Below are positions 22,232 through 34,383 of a stretch of 64,000 nt of DNA, in pieces. This stretch comes from Ampelocalamus luodianensis. Taxonomy: Eukaryota > Streptophyta > Magnoliopsida > Poales > Poaceae. The DNA is taken from NCBI GenBank assembly GCA_036346255.1, contig CM070633.1, positions 41,369,692 through 41,433,691 on the forward strand, read 5' to 3'. Both the position numbers and the translations under genes were made by a program. How positions within the stretch are numbered: position 1 is the stretch's first letter; each line of letters starts with the position of its first letter. The notes beneath the pieces were generated by a model. That model saw nothing but the letters and a program-made list of their open reading frames with translations. It did not search any database and was not told the DNA's origin.

Positions 22232-24470
22232 TGGACCAAAAGGGCGACTAGAGGGGGGTGTTTGAATAGGAGTAATACCTCTTTTTCACTTTGATCGGAT
22301 CCAACTCAATTTTCACTCCAATAGCTATGAAAGCTATGAAGGTCAACGTACAAGTACAGTAGAAGTCTTGTATTGAATCCAATCGAAACCCCAAAGCACA
22401 ACAATTAAAATCGCCGAAAACTCTAAACAAGATGAGTTGGGTGGTCAGACCTATCAGGTTGGGCAGTCTGACCTACTACACGATGAACAGCGAAATCAGC
22501 ACGAAATCTAAATCACAAAATGACTCAATTTTTGATCCGGTGATCCAAATCCTCTCAAATGTCAACCATAACTTATCAAGAAGGTCAGGAATCTATTCCA
22601 ATCAACGGTCAGGAAAATCAAGACCAAAGTTCCACGAATTCCATAGATGGGGGAAGGAGGGCACAAAAACCTAAGAAAATCAAACTTTGATCCTGAAACT
22701 TGCTCGTGGCTAAAAGATGATCAAGATGATTTTAGATGTATTCCCACATCTCACAGTAAGTAAGATCACAGCAAGAGATCAAAGGAAAACCAAAGGATCA
22801 CCAAAATCCCAAAAGTTACCAAAGAGAGAGCATAAACAAGAAGAGACTCATCTTGAAGGAATCTTGCTTGGATTGATTTGAGATAGATGTTGATTTATAG
22901 CCACTCTACCATAGAGGAAAAAAGTTTAACACTTGAGTACACAATCAATCCATCTTTTACAAACCCTAGCCGCAACTACTCCACAATCCCCAAATCATAA
23001 ATTAGGATATTTCTCTTGGAAGGACTTGAGAACTCCACATCTAGGGATTCCCTTTTATAATGGAGGCTAGGCTGAGAGAGAAGACCCTAATGGGCACCCG
23101 TTAAGCCCACACATAAACGGGTCTACACTCATGCATGCTTCTCAAAACGGATGACGAATCGGGCTTCCCGAATCTGTTTCTTTGTGATCTTTATCTTCAC
23201 TTGACCTAAACCGCCTCTCCTTGCACCATCTTACACCGTAGTTTAGCCAAAGGTCACCAATACGGTATTTTGGCAAAGTTACCAAAATACCCCTTCTCGA
23301 TCCTTCTCCAAAAACCGAGTTCAATCTTCATGAAGCAATCCCATGCTTCGTCACGTGTAGGTTGATCAATGGATCTATTCATGTCGGTAAGTCTCTCTCA
23401 TTCGGTTCCCACTTAAACCACCATAGCACTTGCACCGACCCCCATGCCGCTTGATGCAACCCGTCGCACCGAACTTCCCGTTCGGTCATTCTTATCCATT
23501 TTGTACCATGCTTGAGTCCACTGACTTTAGCCAGCATCCTCGATCATTCTGGACCTCAGCTCTCCAAGCCTAGTCCCAATGATCATCGCCATTGACCGTG
23601 GTTGACCTTCAAGCCTCATGCACAACAATAAACCAAGAAATTGATTCTGGGAACAAGTGAAACCCATGAAATTGACCTAAGCCATGATCATCGCCACCAT
23701 ATCGGCCAGTGAACAGGACAAAACCGGTCATACAGCTATCCATGGCTAGTCTAACCACTCAGCTAGGCCAGTTTGACCACCAGCACACTGACCCAGCCAT
23801 ATTTTCTCCCTAAAAATTCAAACCCTCTCTGGAAATTCAAAATGAATAGAAATTTTGACTCGAAGCTCCCAAAAATATGATACCAAGTGCAGAAGAATCC
23901 TCTATCTTGCCTACACCCTCTATTTTTGGCCCGACCTAAAATTTGAACAACACCTTTATGGCCAGCCAGGCCGCCACCCACGGCTGGTCTGACTGCCAAC
24001 CATTTGGCCTGCCTAACAGCCGGTCTGGCCACCAGAGGTGGCCGGTCAAACTACCACCAAGGCCAGTCTGACCACAGCCCTGGTCATCTAACCACCTACT
24101 GCCTGACAACATTTGAAATTTGCTAAAAACGAGTCTTTCGACAAACCCTCTCTATCATTGCCAATTGTATAATCATCCTAAGATCATGAGTATATCCGCA
24201 TGATATCCATAATCTCTTCTTTGACGAACACATTGGCAATTTTCCAAAAAATATAAGTTTGAGGTTTGAAAACGAAAATACTCAACGTTTTTGCGCAAAG
24301 GCACAACTTGGTCCAAAAGCAAGAAAAAGCAATGGAAATGACCAAGTTGGCTTCAGATTAGCAGAGGTAAGTGAGATAAGGCAAAAGAGAGCAAGAAAGC
24401 TTCAATTTCCAGATAGTAGCATGAATTGATTTGCCCTGTAATACAAACATCACTTAGAAGTTGTTAAAAA
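22232..24470. mobile_element. Unresolved insertion, probably an LTR with repeated GGTCTGACC-type motifs
   Basis: Begins at TTGGACCAAAAGGGCGACTAG, a junction that ends helicase coding abruptly. The 2.2 kb have no ORF above 90 codons. 23750-24100 carries about eight copies of 'ggccggtctgaccacc'-like motifs, in both orientations, a feature I associate with grass copia LTRs. I could not find the other end or a target duplication. Confidence 0.4.
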
Positions 24471-24506
24471 AGAGTAAACAATACAATTGAACATGCAAAG
24501 ACAAAC

Positions 24507-24647
24507 CTCTTCATCAATGAAGATCATATCAAGGCTCATAAGTTCATGAGTGGCAAAATTGATTGAATCCTACATTCTCATTACTTTCACTTTGATGCTC
24601 CATGTTTGTCCTTTTATTATCAACTCACTTAACTTCTTGTATACCAT
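24507..24647 (-). pseudogene. RPA70-like (replication protein A) exon in the Helitron
   Basis: From ATG at 24647 the minus strand reads KLSELI, then WSIKVKVMRM, a TAG stop where the family has Trp, then DSINFATHELMSLDMIFIDEE, and ends at a GT donor (24505-24506). This is the first OB-fold of RPA large-subunit-like proteins commonly carried by plant Helitrons. Only this exon is visible. The single stop is a G-to-A type change of TGG. It sits upstream of the helicase on the same strand, the expected Helitron order. Confidence 0.7.
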
Positions 24648-24659
24648 AGTGGTACTGCC

Positions 24660-25650
24660 TTCAAAAAGTTGGAAACGAATGTTATTTGTAACCATAGACA
24701 AATTACGTATGTTATATTGAAGGAATAATAAATGCAATGTTGAGTTGACAAATAAAATCTATATTATTATGCAGAAAGTTACTTTTACGGTGATGAAGAT
24801 GTTAGGACATGATTTCTAATAGTATGAGTTTTTATTACTCTAAAAACAGGATGCAATGAAGATGACAGTTCATGATTTCTAATTAATAGATATTTGAATA
24901 GCAATATAATTATAGAAGTGAAGGTGTGCACATGTAGACAGGAACACATGAGGCAATGAAGTTGTCAGCACATGATATCTAATAGACATGTGAGTAGTAG
25001 AAGACATAATGAAGAGGTTGCAATAAAGCGTACCAGAAGTTACGTTGGCGACTTGAAGAATAGTAAAAAAATTCGGCGAGAAGGGCAATTTGACTCTAAG
25101 ATAGCAACAACTTTTCAACGACTTGAAGAAGAGCAGAATAATCTGGCGATAAGGCTAATTGATGTTTTCGGCGATAAGTAAATCACGTGTGTGTGCGTGT
25201 TTTGCTATGTGTTGTGTGTTTTTTCCTTGGGAGGTGTTGTGTCGTGTGTTGAGGGTTGTTATGGTACCTACGTATTTATTGTCATCTGAAGACCTCTTTT
25301 GGATTTATATGGTCACAGAGTAATTATTGGTATCGGAATCATAAAAAACGTGTACTAGTGTGCTGGTGGGGGACATGCTGATTTCCGTGTGTTAGTATCA
25401 AGATTGGATATGTACCAAATAATACTGACTGTCCAAAAAGGATAGGTATACATGATCTAATACTCGATCGAACTATGGTCAAATTTGTAAAGTTAAAGGA
25501 GATATTTGTACCGTTATAATTTGGACCCATTATAATCGACGGTATAGATCTCTCTCTTTTTCCACCTATTAACGTAGAAATTTCTAGCCCTTAAGAGCAA
25601 ATGTGGTAGCTTCGTTTTTTATCACTTTAATAATATAATAGATAGATAGA
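24660..25650 (-). other. Helitron 5' region
   Basis: AT-rich, repeated 'catgatttctaat' (three copies, 24805-24980) and 'cgacttgaagaa' (two copies). A 69-codon plus-strand ORF (24972-25181) is basic and unrecognised. No promoter can be called. Confidence 0.4.
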
Positions 25651-28364
25651 TGAGGGTGTGACAATTTTAATTCCTTCTCATCCCCTTAAGTTACTTAATT
25701 ACCCATGTGTAGTTGTATATATGTAATCGATCGCCACTATTCTTTCACCATCATCGATCAGTCGCAGGCAGGAAGAGATACATAGCAGCAGCAACACTGT
25801 TTGTGGCGCTGCTGAATACATCGATCAGCATCTGCTACATATGCACAGTGTGCTCGATGGGACTCCCCTTATGGTGGTTTCAGCTCAACCTGGCCCGGCC
25901 CATTTAATTCCAACTGTATCTACTTGTATGACTTACGTGGCTACAACTCTGCAGCATCAAGTAACAGATTTCGGAAAGTTAACATTAATGAATGAACCTC
26001 ACATATAACCCATATATACGCCATTTTTCGGCAATATAGCTTGTCCGATTGCCATCTGACTTGTTTCATACTTTTCCTTTTTCTACCAAATTCACTGGGG
26101 TTTATAGTACATCACACACAACCTCCTTGTTGTTTCTATTAAATGTGAAGCCAATGTAGTAATCTTGTAAACTCAACTACCTTACCTTGTTGCTGTGCTA
26201 GATGCTGCCCAATTCGTGTAGCTTAGCAAGCTAAGATGTCTGAAAAATAAATGTGCAAGGATATATGGACCGCAGCCAGAAAATGGCCAGAGGTTCTCAA
26301 TGAGGCCGTTTTACCTTGTGGCAAGCCCATTTATATGTAATTTTGGGCTGCTTTCACTGTCACAATTTTTACAGCTCCCACCTCACCGAAGACGAGATGA
26401 CCAGCGGTGGAATCGAAGAGAGCGGTAAGATCCATAGTTCATCAGCCTTAGCATGTTTAGACCAGTTCAGTGAGTTGTGGATTTTTTTTTCTCTTTTCTT
26501 TTTCATCAGCCCGACGATCGCTCTAAATCGTCGGGGTGTAATTGCATGAGAGACACTCGAGAACGCGTGCAGTACTCCCACTGCAGTTACACTTCCACGC
26601 CGTCGTCCTCAGTCGATCCGCACTTCCCTTGCACCGAAGAAGCACGAGAACAGAACATTCCGCACACTATTGTTGCACTCGCCAAATTGCACTCACATGG
26701 CCGGACAGTCAATTGCTTGGAAGCGACTCGGGAATGCTATAACGTTGTAACGGTGTAACAACAAGTTTTATGATGTTTGAAGAAGTTTTTTGAGAACATT
26801 TTAAAAATTTCAGGTTTTATCGAGTTTCGCACTTTTCTAAAAGTTTCCATAAGATTCTAAGAAAAGTTCAAACCAAGTTTCAACTAGTTTAAGATTTTAG
26901 GAACACAAGTTTTAGCCTTAGAGTTTTGAGAAGTTTCATTAGGTTTCAACGAGTTTTGATCAAAGTTTCAAGAAGGTTTTAACGAGTTTTGACTAGTTTC
27001 AACCAACTCACCTGGCTACATCGACAGAACTACTGCGCCGCCACGGAGCCACTCTGACACCATCCGCCGCCGATGCACCCTCTTCTCCAGTTCCAACCCC
27101 AACCACCACGACGCTGACTAGCGTCACTCGCAGCCGAATCTGTGCTTGAGCTATATGCCTGTCGACAGATTCGGAGCTGGAGGTGAAGCATTGTGCCATC
27201 GCCAACGCCAAATCCGAGCTAGAGTTGAAGGAGGAGGTGGAAGTGAAGAAGGAGGTGGTGGCCGCTTGTCTCCGTCGTCTCACCGGCTGCACTCCTCGCT
27301 CGGACATGAGAGAGAGAAAGAGATCGAGGAGGGAGGGATACGAGAGAGATACAAAGAGATATGAGAGTGAGTGGTGCGAAGGAGGCATAACCTTATGATT
27401 TGTGGAAGGGGGATCGGACGACTAGCACCTGTACCATTCCAAGTACGGTGTTCCACGGTATTTCTCTAATTACTTCCGTTAGTAGTACAAAGTTCGCACC
27501 TCGCACTCAGTCAAGTGATCTTATCTCTCCCTCCAAATCAAGGTGAGCACAGTGTATCTGCCCTGTAGATCTTATTAACTCATAACAGTGCAGTTGCTGG
27601 CCATTTCTCTCCTTAAACACACCTCAAATTGGCAGCTCAGCTCACAGGTCTCTAGCTTCTTTCTTACTCCTCCCAGCATATCCGGGCAGAAAAAAATCTG
27701 AAGATGTAGCATATGTGTACACACACATGTATGCTGGCCTGCCATGGTGGGCCCAACCAAACGGCCAGCAATACGTGAGATCGATCAACAGAGCATGAAG
27801 GGAAAAAGCACATTTATGTCTGATACTGTTCGTGCAGGTGTGTACATGTGTGATACCCTAGCTAGCTAGACAGACAGATGCTATTATTGAGATGACAATA
27901 TATGCCATCAGATCACCTCACCTCATGCACTCATGACTCATGCTGTGACAAAACCTCATCGAGATCAATCCGGCCCTTAATTAATTAGATCTGGTGTGTG
28001 CATAACATTTTCTTTTCTTCGTGTTATCTTAGTTGGGATATGAACAGTCGTGTGCAGAGAAGCGCTGGCGATTACCTATTCTCCTCTGGATCAATGCCTC
28101 TTGGTCGCTACGCACGTACATGATGCGTGGGCTCTACCGCACAAACTATCTACAAAAAAAAAAACCATTTGTCGGTTACTGTGGATTATTAAGGTTAGAT
28201 CTTGTCACATGTTAAGTCAAATAAGTCTTTTTCTACTGAAGATTTTTACGAATACGCTTTGTTGTCCATCTCATATGTGACTGCAGTTCTAACCCAAACA
28301 AAATACTTTCCCTTGCTCTTGAGATTTTTTTTTCCCGTAATGTGTGTGCATACGCGGAAATTAA
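25651..28364. other. Mostly unrecognised sequence, possible host intergenic DNA
   Basis: No supported gene. ORFs here are under 130 codons and overlap each other. 26780-27005 is a degenerate short repeat of the type 'agtttcaacgagttttga'. 27010-27400 is GC-richer with opposed ORFs (126 codons minus, 72 plus) that show no conserved text. 25750-25910 has a short hydrophobic ORF (SICYICTVC, WWFQL) that could be a terminal exon remnant. Confidence 0.4.
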
Positions 28365-28457
28365 GGTCCCATTTGAAACGTATAGATTTTTCTTGATTCT
28401 TACAGAAATTAAACTATTTACTATTTACTATAAAATTCCCATGGTACAAACGAGTCC
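28365..28457. mobile_element. Tourist-like MITE (PIF/Harbinger type)
   Basis: 93 bp starting GGTCCCATTTGAAAC and ending GTACAAACGAGTCC, partly inverted, flanked by TAA on both sides (28362-28364, 28458-28460), the 3-bp target used by this superfamily. Confidence 0.75.
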
Positions 28458-28623
28458 TAAGCATAATTGTCAATTTCATTCCGGGGCCATTTCAGTTGCC
28501 TCTTGGTATGGAATACGCTGGTACCGGACCATTCCGGTGTACCATTTCAGAGTATAATATAATAACATATAATTATGAATTACCATATTTAACAGCCGAA
28601 GAACTTCACAGCCTCTCGCCAGG

Positions 28624-28930
28624 GCCACATCGTCCAGAAAACGACGTCCGTTCGATCGCCTCCGAGCCCGCTCTCGGCCGCACGATCCCACCCATGCCGT
28701 GGGAAAGCTTGGCCCCGCGCGCTCCACGTCGTCCGGAAGATGACCACCATTCGATCGCACTTCCACCCGCTCACACCCACCCGATCGGGAAGCGCTGCGC
28801 TTCGTGGGAGCCCATGGTCTCGCGTGCTCCACGTCACCCAGAGAGGCCCGCCCATTCGATCGCGCGTCGACGCGCTCGCGCGCGCCCACCCGATTCCCTC
28901 GCTCGCACGTCCGCCCGATTCCCTCTCTCG
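28624..28930. repeat. Three diverged ~100-bp tandem units
   Basis: Units start at 28624, 28721 and 28825, each with 'ctccacgtcgtcc' then 'cattcgatcgc' then 'ccgctc'. The region is open on both strands for over 170 codons (28496-29029 plus; 28476-29024 minus), which the GC-rich repeat explains. No domain recognised. Confidence 0.6.
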
Positions 28931-30480
28931 CGGGCCGGTCCATGCTGCAGCGTCCGATGGGTCGTGGCCTCGTGGGCCTCTCTGCGCCGCTCCAAACGGC
29001 GCACCATTGGGACGCAGGTTTCATACTAGTATATGTAAAGAGTAATAGATACCAAGCTGCCTAATAAGTTTGCCTAGTAAGTTTTTAAGCCCAAAAAAAA
29101 TATCCGAGGGTTTACTTGGGCGGTTGGGCTGGCCCAACAGGCGAAGGCTCAACAGCCATGTGGCCATGTCCCACCGAGGCACCGACGAGGGGAAGGGAAA
29201 GCAAGAGGTAACAGGTAGGCCTTCACCAGCTCGTACCACCTCCCCCAGCCCATCTCCACCCCCGCCGCTCTCTATTGATCCTCTCCACTTTCCTCCTCAC
29301 CGGAGACTCCAGGGAGCTTGCGGCCGCGGACGAGCTGGCCACATCGGGGGATCTCGCACCAGCATCTGCGCCCTTCTCCTTGGGCATGGACATCAGGAGG
29401 AGGTGGCCAGAGGAGGGCGTGTGCTCGACTCGAGGATGAGGAGGACGACAAGGAAGACGGCAGCCGCTGCCGCGGCGGAGGTGGGCAAGCCGAGGAGGGA
29501 GGTCTTGGCATCGGAGGCACCGCCTACGTCGAGATGAATTGGGAGGATACAATGCTTCCTGAATTCTTGCTTTCTTCTCAGATCTATGTATTTTCCCCTT
29601 AATTTCTTGCCTTTGAAATGGATTGGGAGGAGATGATGAGATGTTACTTGTTCTTTATCTGGTACTGAGATTTACGAAAACCCCGATTCAGCCCAAAACA
29701 CCTGATTCCGCCCGGAATGGTTAGGATTAACCAGAATCTTAACTGGTACAGGATAAAGCCTCCTCTATTCCGTTTTGAACGGCGGTATGGTATATTCCAT
29801 CATTCTGGGCGGAGCCGGAATAGAATTAATAAGAATAGAATTAATAAGCCTGGTCCTAAGTCCTAGCGGAGCAAACCTACTAAGTCTCTGTGTGGCTTAA
29901 GGTACATACACGGCAAATAAGGTCCCGTCTGGACATATCAGTTTGTTTCTCGATGTGCAGAGAAATTAAGATGTTTAGTTGGAAATTCTGCCGTTCCAAA
30001 AGGAGTCGTAAGTTAAGAGAGGAAAAGCTCGGACTAAATCAGAAGGAGCAAGTAATGCGTGCATGCGGTCCATGCTGACATAGAAAAATCAGCAGGGGTT
30101 TCACGCAAATCGGACTGGCGGCTGGGCCCCACACCTGGGATCTGTCCTTTCTAAAAGACCAATGAGGGCGGTGTGTGCGATAAAAAAGACGATAATAATA
30201 GGAGGAGGAGGGGAGAGGCTAGAGAGAGAGAAGAAAGCTATATAGCTGGGGAGAAAATACAAGTGGTCATACATGCAACCTCTATCATAAGGCCATCATG
30301 GCTTCTTTTGTGTCAGTGTCCAAAACAAAAGAGAGAGAAGAAAAAGAGGAGAGAGAAAGAAAGAGAAGAAAAGCGTTGGGGAGGGGGCGGTAGCTAGCCC
30401 AGTGGAGTGGTAGTAGGAGCAGGAGCAGCGGGGAAAGGGGGGCAGGTCACCATGCACCCGAGCTCAATCATAAAGCAATG
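28931..30480. other. No supported gene
   Basis: 29070-29550 is GC-rich with a proline-rich plus ORF (155 codons) and an overlapping minus ORF, neither recognisable. 29690-29850 has 'ttccg/ccggaat' motifs and duplicated 'agaattaataag'. 30190-30400 is GA-rich. Confidence 0.4.
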
Positions 30481-31000
30481 GATTGCAAAATCATCTCTCT
30501 GGCTCTCTCTCCTCCCACTGTATTTATATCAGGGATGTTGCTCTTTACTCCCTGGTGCCTCAAGTCAGTCAGTGAGTCAGTCGCTCCCTTCCTCCTCCTC
30601 TCCCTCCCTCCAGTGTGTTTCTCTCTCTATATATGTTTCTTTCCACTCCATCAATCTCTCTCTCAATCTCTCTGACAAAGAGAAGTCATAGTCGAGGAAA
30701 GCAGTAAAATACTCTGTGGGTGACTGACAGCAACTTCAATGCTCTCTCTCTCTCCCTCTTTGTCATTCTTTCGTCTCTCTCTCAAACTCTGTGGCTTCTT
30801 TCAGAACTGGCCTCGCTTGCCATCCCCATCTTGGGCAACGTTATTTTACTGTGGCGCTGTTACTATTCCTAATGGCGAAGCTTTTTGACCACCCCTCCGC
30901 ACTGCCATGGATGTTCCATGGATCGCTCGTCTGTGGCCGCCGTGTGTGCCCGGTCGTCTCATGTTACGGCTAATTCTAAAGCAAACAGGGAATCAGGAAG
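30481..31000 (+). promoter_or_regulatory. Candidate plant promoter with CT-rich leader
   Basis: A TATTTATA box (about 30519-30526) is followed at a normal distance by a long CT-rich (Y-patch) leader, with repeated ctctct tracts through 30790. A GA-rich stretch lies upstream. No exon with recognisable protein follows before the LTR at 32002, so the transcript would be non-coding, or its coding exons are displaced by the insertion. I looked for conserved plant miRNA sequences and found none. Confidence 0.35.
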
Positions 31001-32001
31001 CTGTCAGCGTCTGATCACTGCTAACCACGAGTGTTTTAGGGTTTGTAGAGCTAGCTAGATAATGTAGCCATTGCTATTCTTGTTTAATTGGTCTCTTTTT
31101 TTCTGTTGACTTTGTTTATCGCCGCCGATACTAACCGATGGAACGAATCTTGTGGTCTTTAAAAGGGTAAAAGTGTCCGTTTGGGAATAAATAAGTTTTG
31201 GCATCTCACTTTATGCCATTGACACTGCCATATCAAAACCAAAAGCTAGCTACCAATGCAATGCCGGTGATCTGCTGCTGCCACAAACATGGGAAAGGCC
31301 ATGCGTGCATGTGACACAGTGTGCATGCTGCTGACCGCTTCAAGGATCGATTTGGTCTTCAGATAGGATGGAAAGCCTGGTCATGTCCTGCCACGTGGCG
31401 CGTGCCGATTGGGTGGGGGAAGGGGTAGCCTAGCTGCCTAGGGCGTTAGTGGGGAGGAGGGATGGGAATGAGATATATTCTTTGCTTGCTGGCTTCCTCC
31501 TACTACTAGCTAGCAGTTGCTGATCTCCTCCTCCCTCCTCCATCCAAAAGAGAGAGGCTAGCTGAAAAGACTAGTGCCATGGAGAGAGTTAAATTCTTCC
31601 AACCTCCCCATCTATTCTTTCTTCTCCTTTACTAGCATACATGTCCCTTCCTCATTGATCTGTAAACAGGAGAGTGGTGGCCCAGTGTATGTATGCATGT
31701 GTGATATATGGGATCCTTTGTGCATCATATATATCACTAGCTGGGAGCTGCGCGCGTAGTGCAGTGATTATGCTGATCTGATCTTGCCCAACAATTTACA
31801 CAGGCTATCTAGGTAGTGTTTCATCTGTAGAACTTGCCGAAACATCGATATGCCTCGTAGTTAAAGGAACAATGACTTTTGCATGGACTGTGCAATATAC
31901 AAGTGAACATCATCCATGCATGATGTGTGCACCAGTATAACAAAGCAGCACACTGGTCAAGATCTTAGGAGAGATACGAATCATAAATTAAAATAAATTT
32001 G
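31001..32001. other. Unassigned, low-copy-looking sequence
   Basis: Mixed composition with 'tagctagc' and pyrimidine tracts; ORFs are under 65 codons. The last five bases, atttg (31997-32001), should be the left target duplication of the next LTR. Confidence 0.35.
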
Positions 32002-33768
32002 TGTAACATCCCAAAAATCCCAATTTTGGGATAGTATAATGAGAATAAAAGGGAGAACAATTTTGAGCATGTTTATAAATGAAAAAACTATTTTAGCATG
32101 ATTTTGGACCTTTGCATAAATCAAATAGTAAATCCACATGCAAACAGGAACTTCAAAGAATTTTCAAGAAAATAAGAGAACAGATAAAATCCTTAAAAAA
32201 ATAACACAAGAATTTATACTATGTTAGGAGCCTCCACAAAAAAAATTCATAAATTTTGGGGCATGTTTGGTAGGTTTAAAAAATTGACAAAGTCTCAGCC
32301 TTTTTTTTGGAAATTCCAAATTTCATTTGAATTTCCCCGCGTGCCGATGGACCGAATCTGCCTGGCCCAATTCACTCGCACAGCGCAGTAGCCTGCGCCA
32401 GCCTCGCTCTCGCCCTCTCGTTGACACGCTGGGCCCGCTTGCTAGAGGTTGTCTTCCACCTCTCGCTCGCGCGCGCGCAGTGCACCAGCGCAGCACCTAC
32501 TCCGCCGCTTGCCCATGGATCGTGACTGGCGCCCACAGAATCGAGTCTGAACTACCTCCATCACCTCCGCCAACCCTTTCCCATGCTATCCACCCCACTA
32601 ACGTGCTATTTTCCCGCATGAAGGGAGGAACCCGAGAACGTCCACGAGTTTCTCGTGCGACCGCCGGCGTCTCGTCGTTATTCTCGTGCAATTATCCGAG
32701 CTACTTAAGCAATAGAGCGCACATCATCTTCCTCATCTCGCCCACGTTCCATTTCGTGCAAACCCGAGCTTCATCGCTCCTCGGTTTTGAGGGAACACGT
32801 GCGACGTCTCCGACACCGATGAGCGTGCTTTCTCAACTCTGCCGCTCTGGTGAGCTTCCTCGCCCACGACACTCGCATCATTTTGACCCTTATCCATCAC
32901 TCACTCTTCTCATTTACTCAATGTAGTTTCGGGAGTCTTGTAGCATGATCGCGCTCACCTTCGTCCTCAACTCCAACGCGCACCCGATCTCGCCAACACG
33001 TTCCTATCACTCGGATGAGTTCGGGCTCAACTCCACCACGTCATCATGTGTTCCATACCATATTGATGCATTTCCCCACTCAATGCAGATTGACTTGACA
33101 AAATCCAAGCGTTGCTGCCATCTTCCTCCCTCACGGCCACCGCCGCCATTTCATTCTCCTTCGAAGCCTGGTGAGCCTCGGACCGATTCCTTGCATGTAC
33201 ACCATCTCTAGCACCTCAGTGAGCTAACGCGGCACTCCTTGTAGCTTCTCCAGGTGTGTGGTGAACTATCGTCATGAACCTCTTTCACGCCGCCGCTACT
33301 GCTTGTCATCGACAAGCCACCCCAACCCTTCCCTGGCCTCATCTAATTCACCCTCGTGGTCATGGTGAGTGACTGGTCCTCATGCGCACATCATTTTGCC
33401 ACGAGCGAGTCCCTAGCGCCCACTCCTCCTTAGCCACCCATGGCGCCGCCATGGTTGCATGCTGCCGGCTCGCCTTCGGGGACTCTAGGTTCCCGTGCCC
33501 GATCCATTAGCATTACCTGGACTCGTTGGGTCCAGTGCGTCACTCCTTTAGCCCGAAGGATGGCTCCTACGTGAAATACATCACAGACCCGAGGCATTCC
33601 ACTGCTCCTCGCCGCTGTAATGCCTCGGTCGGCCATCTCTGTCACTGCCACCACTACCCATAGCTTCCCTTTGCTTCCCTCTTTCCATCCCGTCGCTCAA
33701 CGTCGCCGCCCAACGTGCCATTCGCCGCCGATGAGCTCGCCAAGCCTTTGGCTGTGAGCAGCTCTACT
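32002..33768 (+). repeat. Host LTR, first part (continues at 47664)
   Basis: Begins TGTAACATCCC and runs into CACTA-3 at 33768. The sequence resumes after CACTA-3 (47664), with ACT repeated at the join. The GC-rich 32330-33700 zone resembles the GC-rich leader zones of the other long LTRs; the 199-codon ORF at 32327 is in it and is not considered a gene. Confidence 0.75.
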
Positions 33769-34309
33769 CACTACTACAAAAAGGCTAATACTAGACACCT
33801 CATCATAAACGGTTGACCAAAATCGTCTGTATTACATGCAATCACAGACGATTTTGGTTTAGAGACCGTCTGCATTACTGGTTGCGCTAAAAATCATTTG
33901 TGAAGATGTAATATCATAGACGGTTTAAATTGAAAACCGTATGTGAAGTATCACAGATGGTTTTTAACACGAACTATCTGTGATAATTGTAGACTTCACA
34001 GACGGTTCTAAACACGAACCGTCTGTGTAGACTTGACAAACAGTTTTTAACAATAACCGTCTGTGATAATATCACTTCAGCTCCCTGATGAGTTTCTTCG
34101 TTGCCGATGCATCTCTTCACTTGCATCAATGCCACTTCGGCTCCCCGATGCGTCTCTTCGTCTCACGCGCCAAATTTATTCCTTGTTTTATAAAAAGGAT
34201 AATCTTCCATCGAATATGATCATCTGGACATCACTCTATACGTACCTCGATCCCATCGCTCCACGATCATGGCATTGATCATACGTATACGCAATGATCA
34301 CAGAGCATG

Positions 34310-34383
34310 ATGGCGAGGAGGTCGGCGATTGCCGTCGCTCTTCCTCACGATGTCGTCGTCGACATTGTCGGCCACGTGGCCGC
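34310..34383 (+). pseudogene. Start of the F-box-like gene captured in CACTA-3
   Basis: ATG at 34310 reads MARRSAIAVALPHDVVVDI then VGHVA, matching the N-terminus of the copy in CACTA-1 at about 80 percent in protein but without the extra residues present there. It is cut after 24 codons by the LTR at 34384. The preceding 34080-34300 also matches CACTA-1 (cgtctcttcgtctcacgcgcc; ttccttgttttata). Confidence 0.75.

Larger units (their letters stand above)
15834..25650 (-). mobile_element. Helitron (autonomous-type relic) with nested insertions
   Basis: On the minus strand it starts TCTATCTATCTATTATATT (25650), the grass Helitron 5' style, and ends ...GCGGGTCACCATGCTAG (15834), a CTRR 3' end with a weak hairpin just before it. 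The flanking bases are A on the 5' side and T on the 3' side, the A|T insertion signature, with no target duplication. Inside are the C-terminal part of a Rep-helicase, an RPA-like exon, a solo LTR (17460-21901) and an unresolved insertion (22232 to about 24470). The Rep domain was not found, so the element is dead. Confidence 0.85.

Noticed and set aside
28476..29029. Opposed ORFs of 182 and 177 codons as host genes
   Set aside because: Explained by a GC-rich ~100-bp tandem repeat; kept only as a finding.
30200..31800. Conserved plant microRNA gene
   Set aside because: Checked by eye for common families (miR156-172, 319, 390-399, 528 and others); no match.
32327..32926. 199-codon plus-strand ORF
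   Set aside because: GC-rich LTR sequence; no recognisable domain and no conservation with the equivalent zones of related LTRs.
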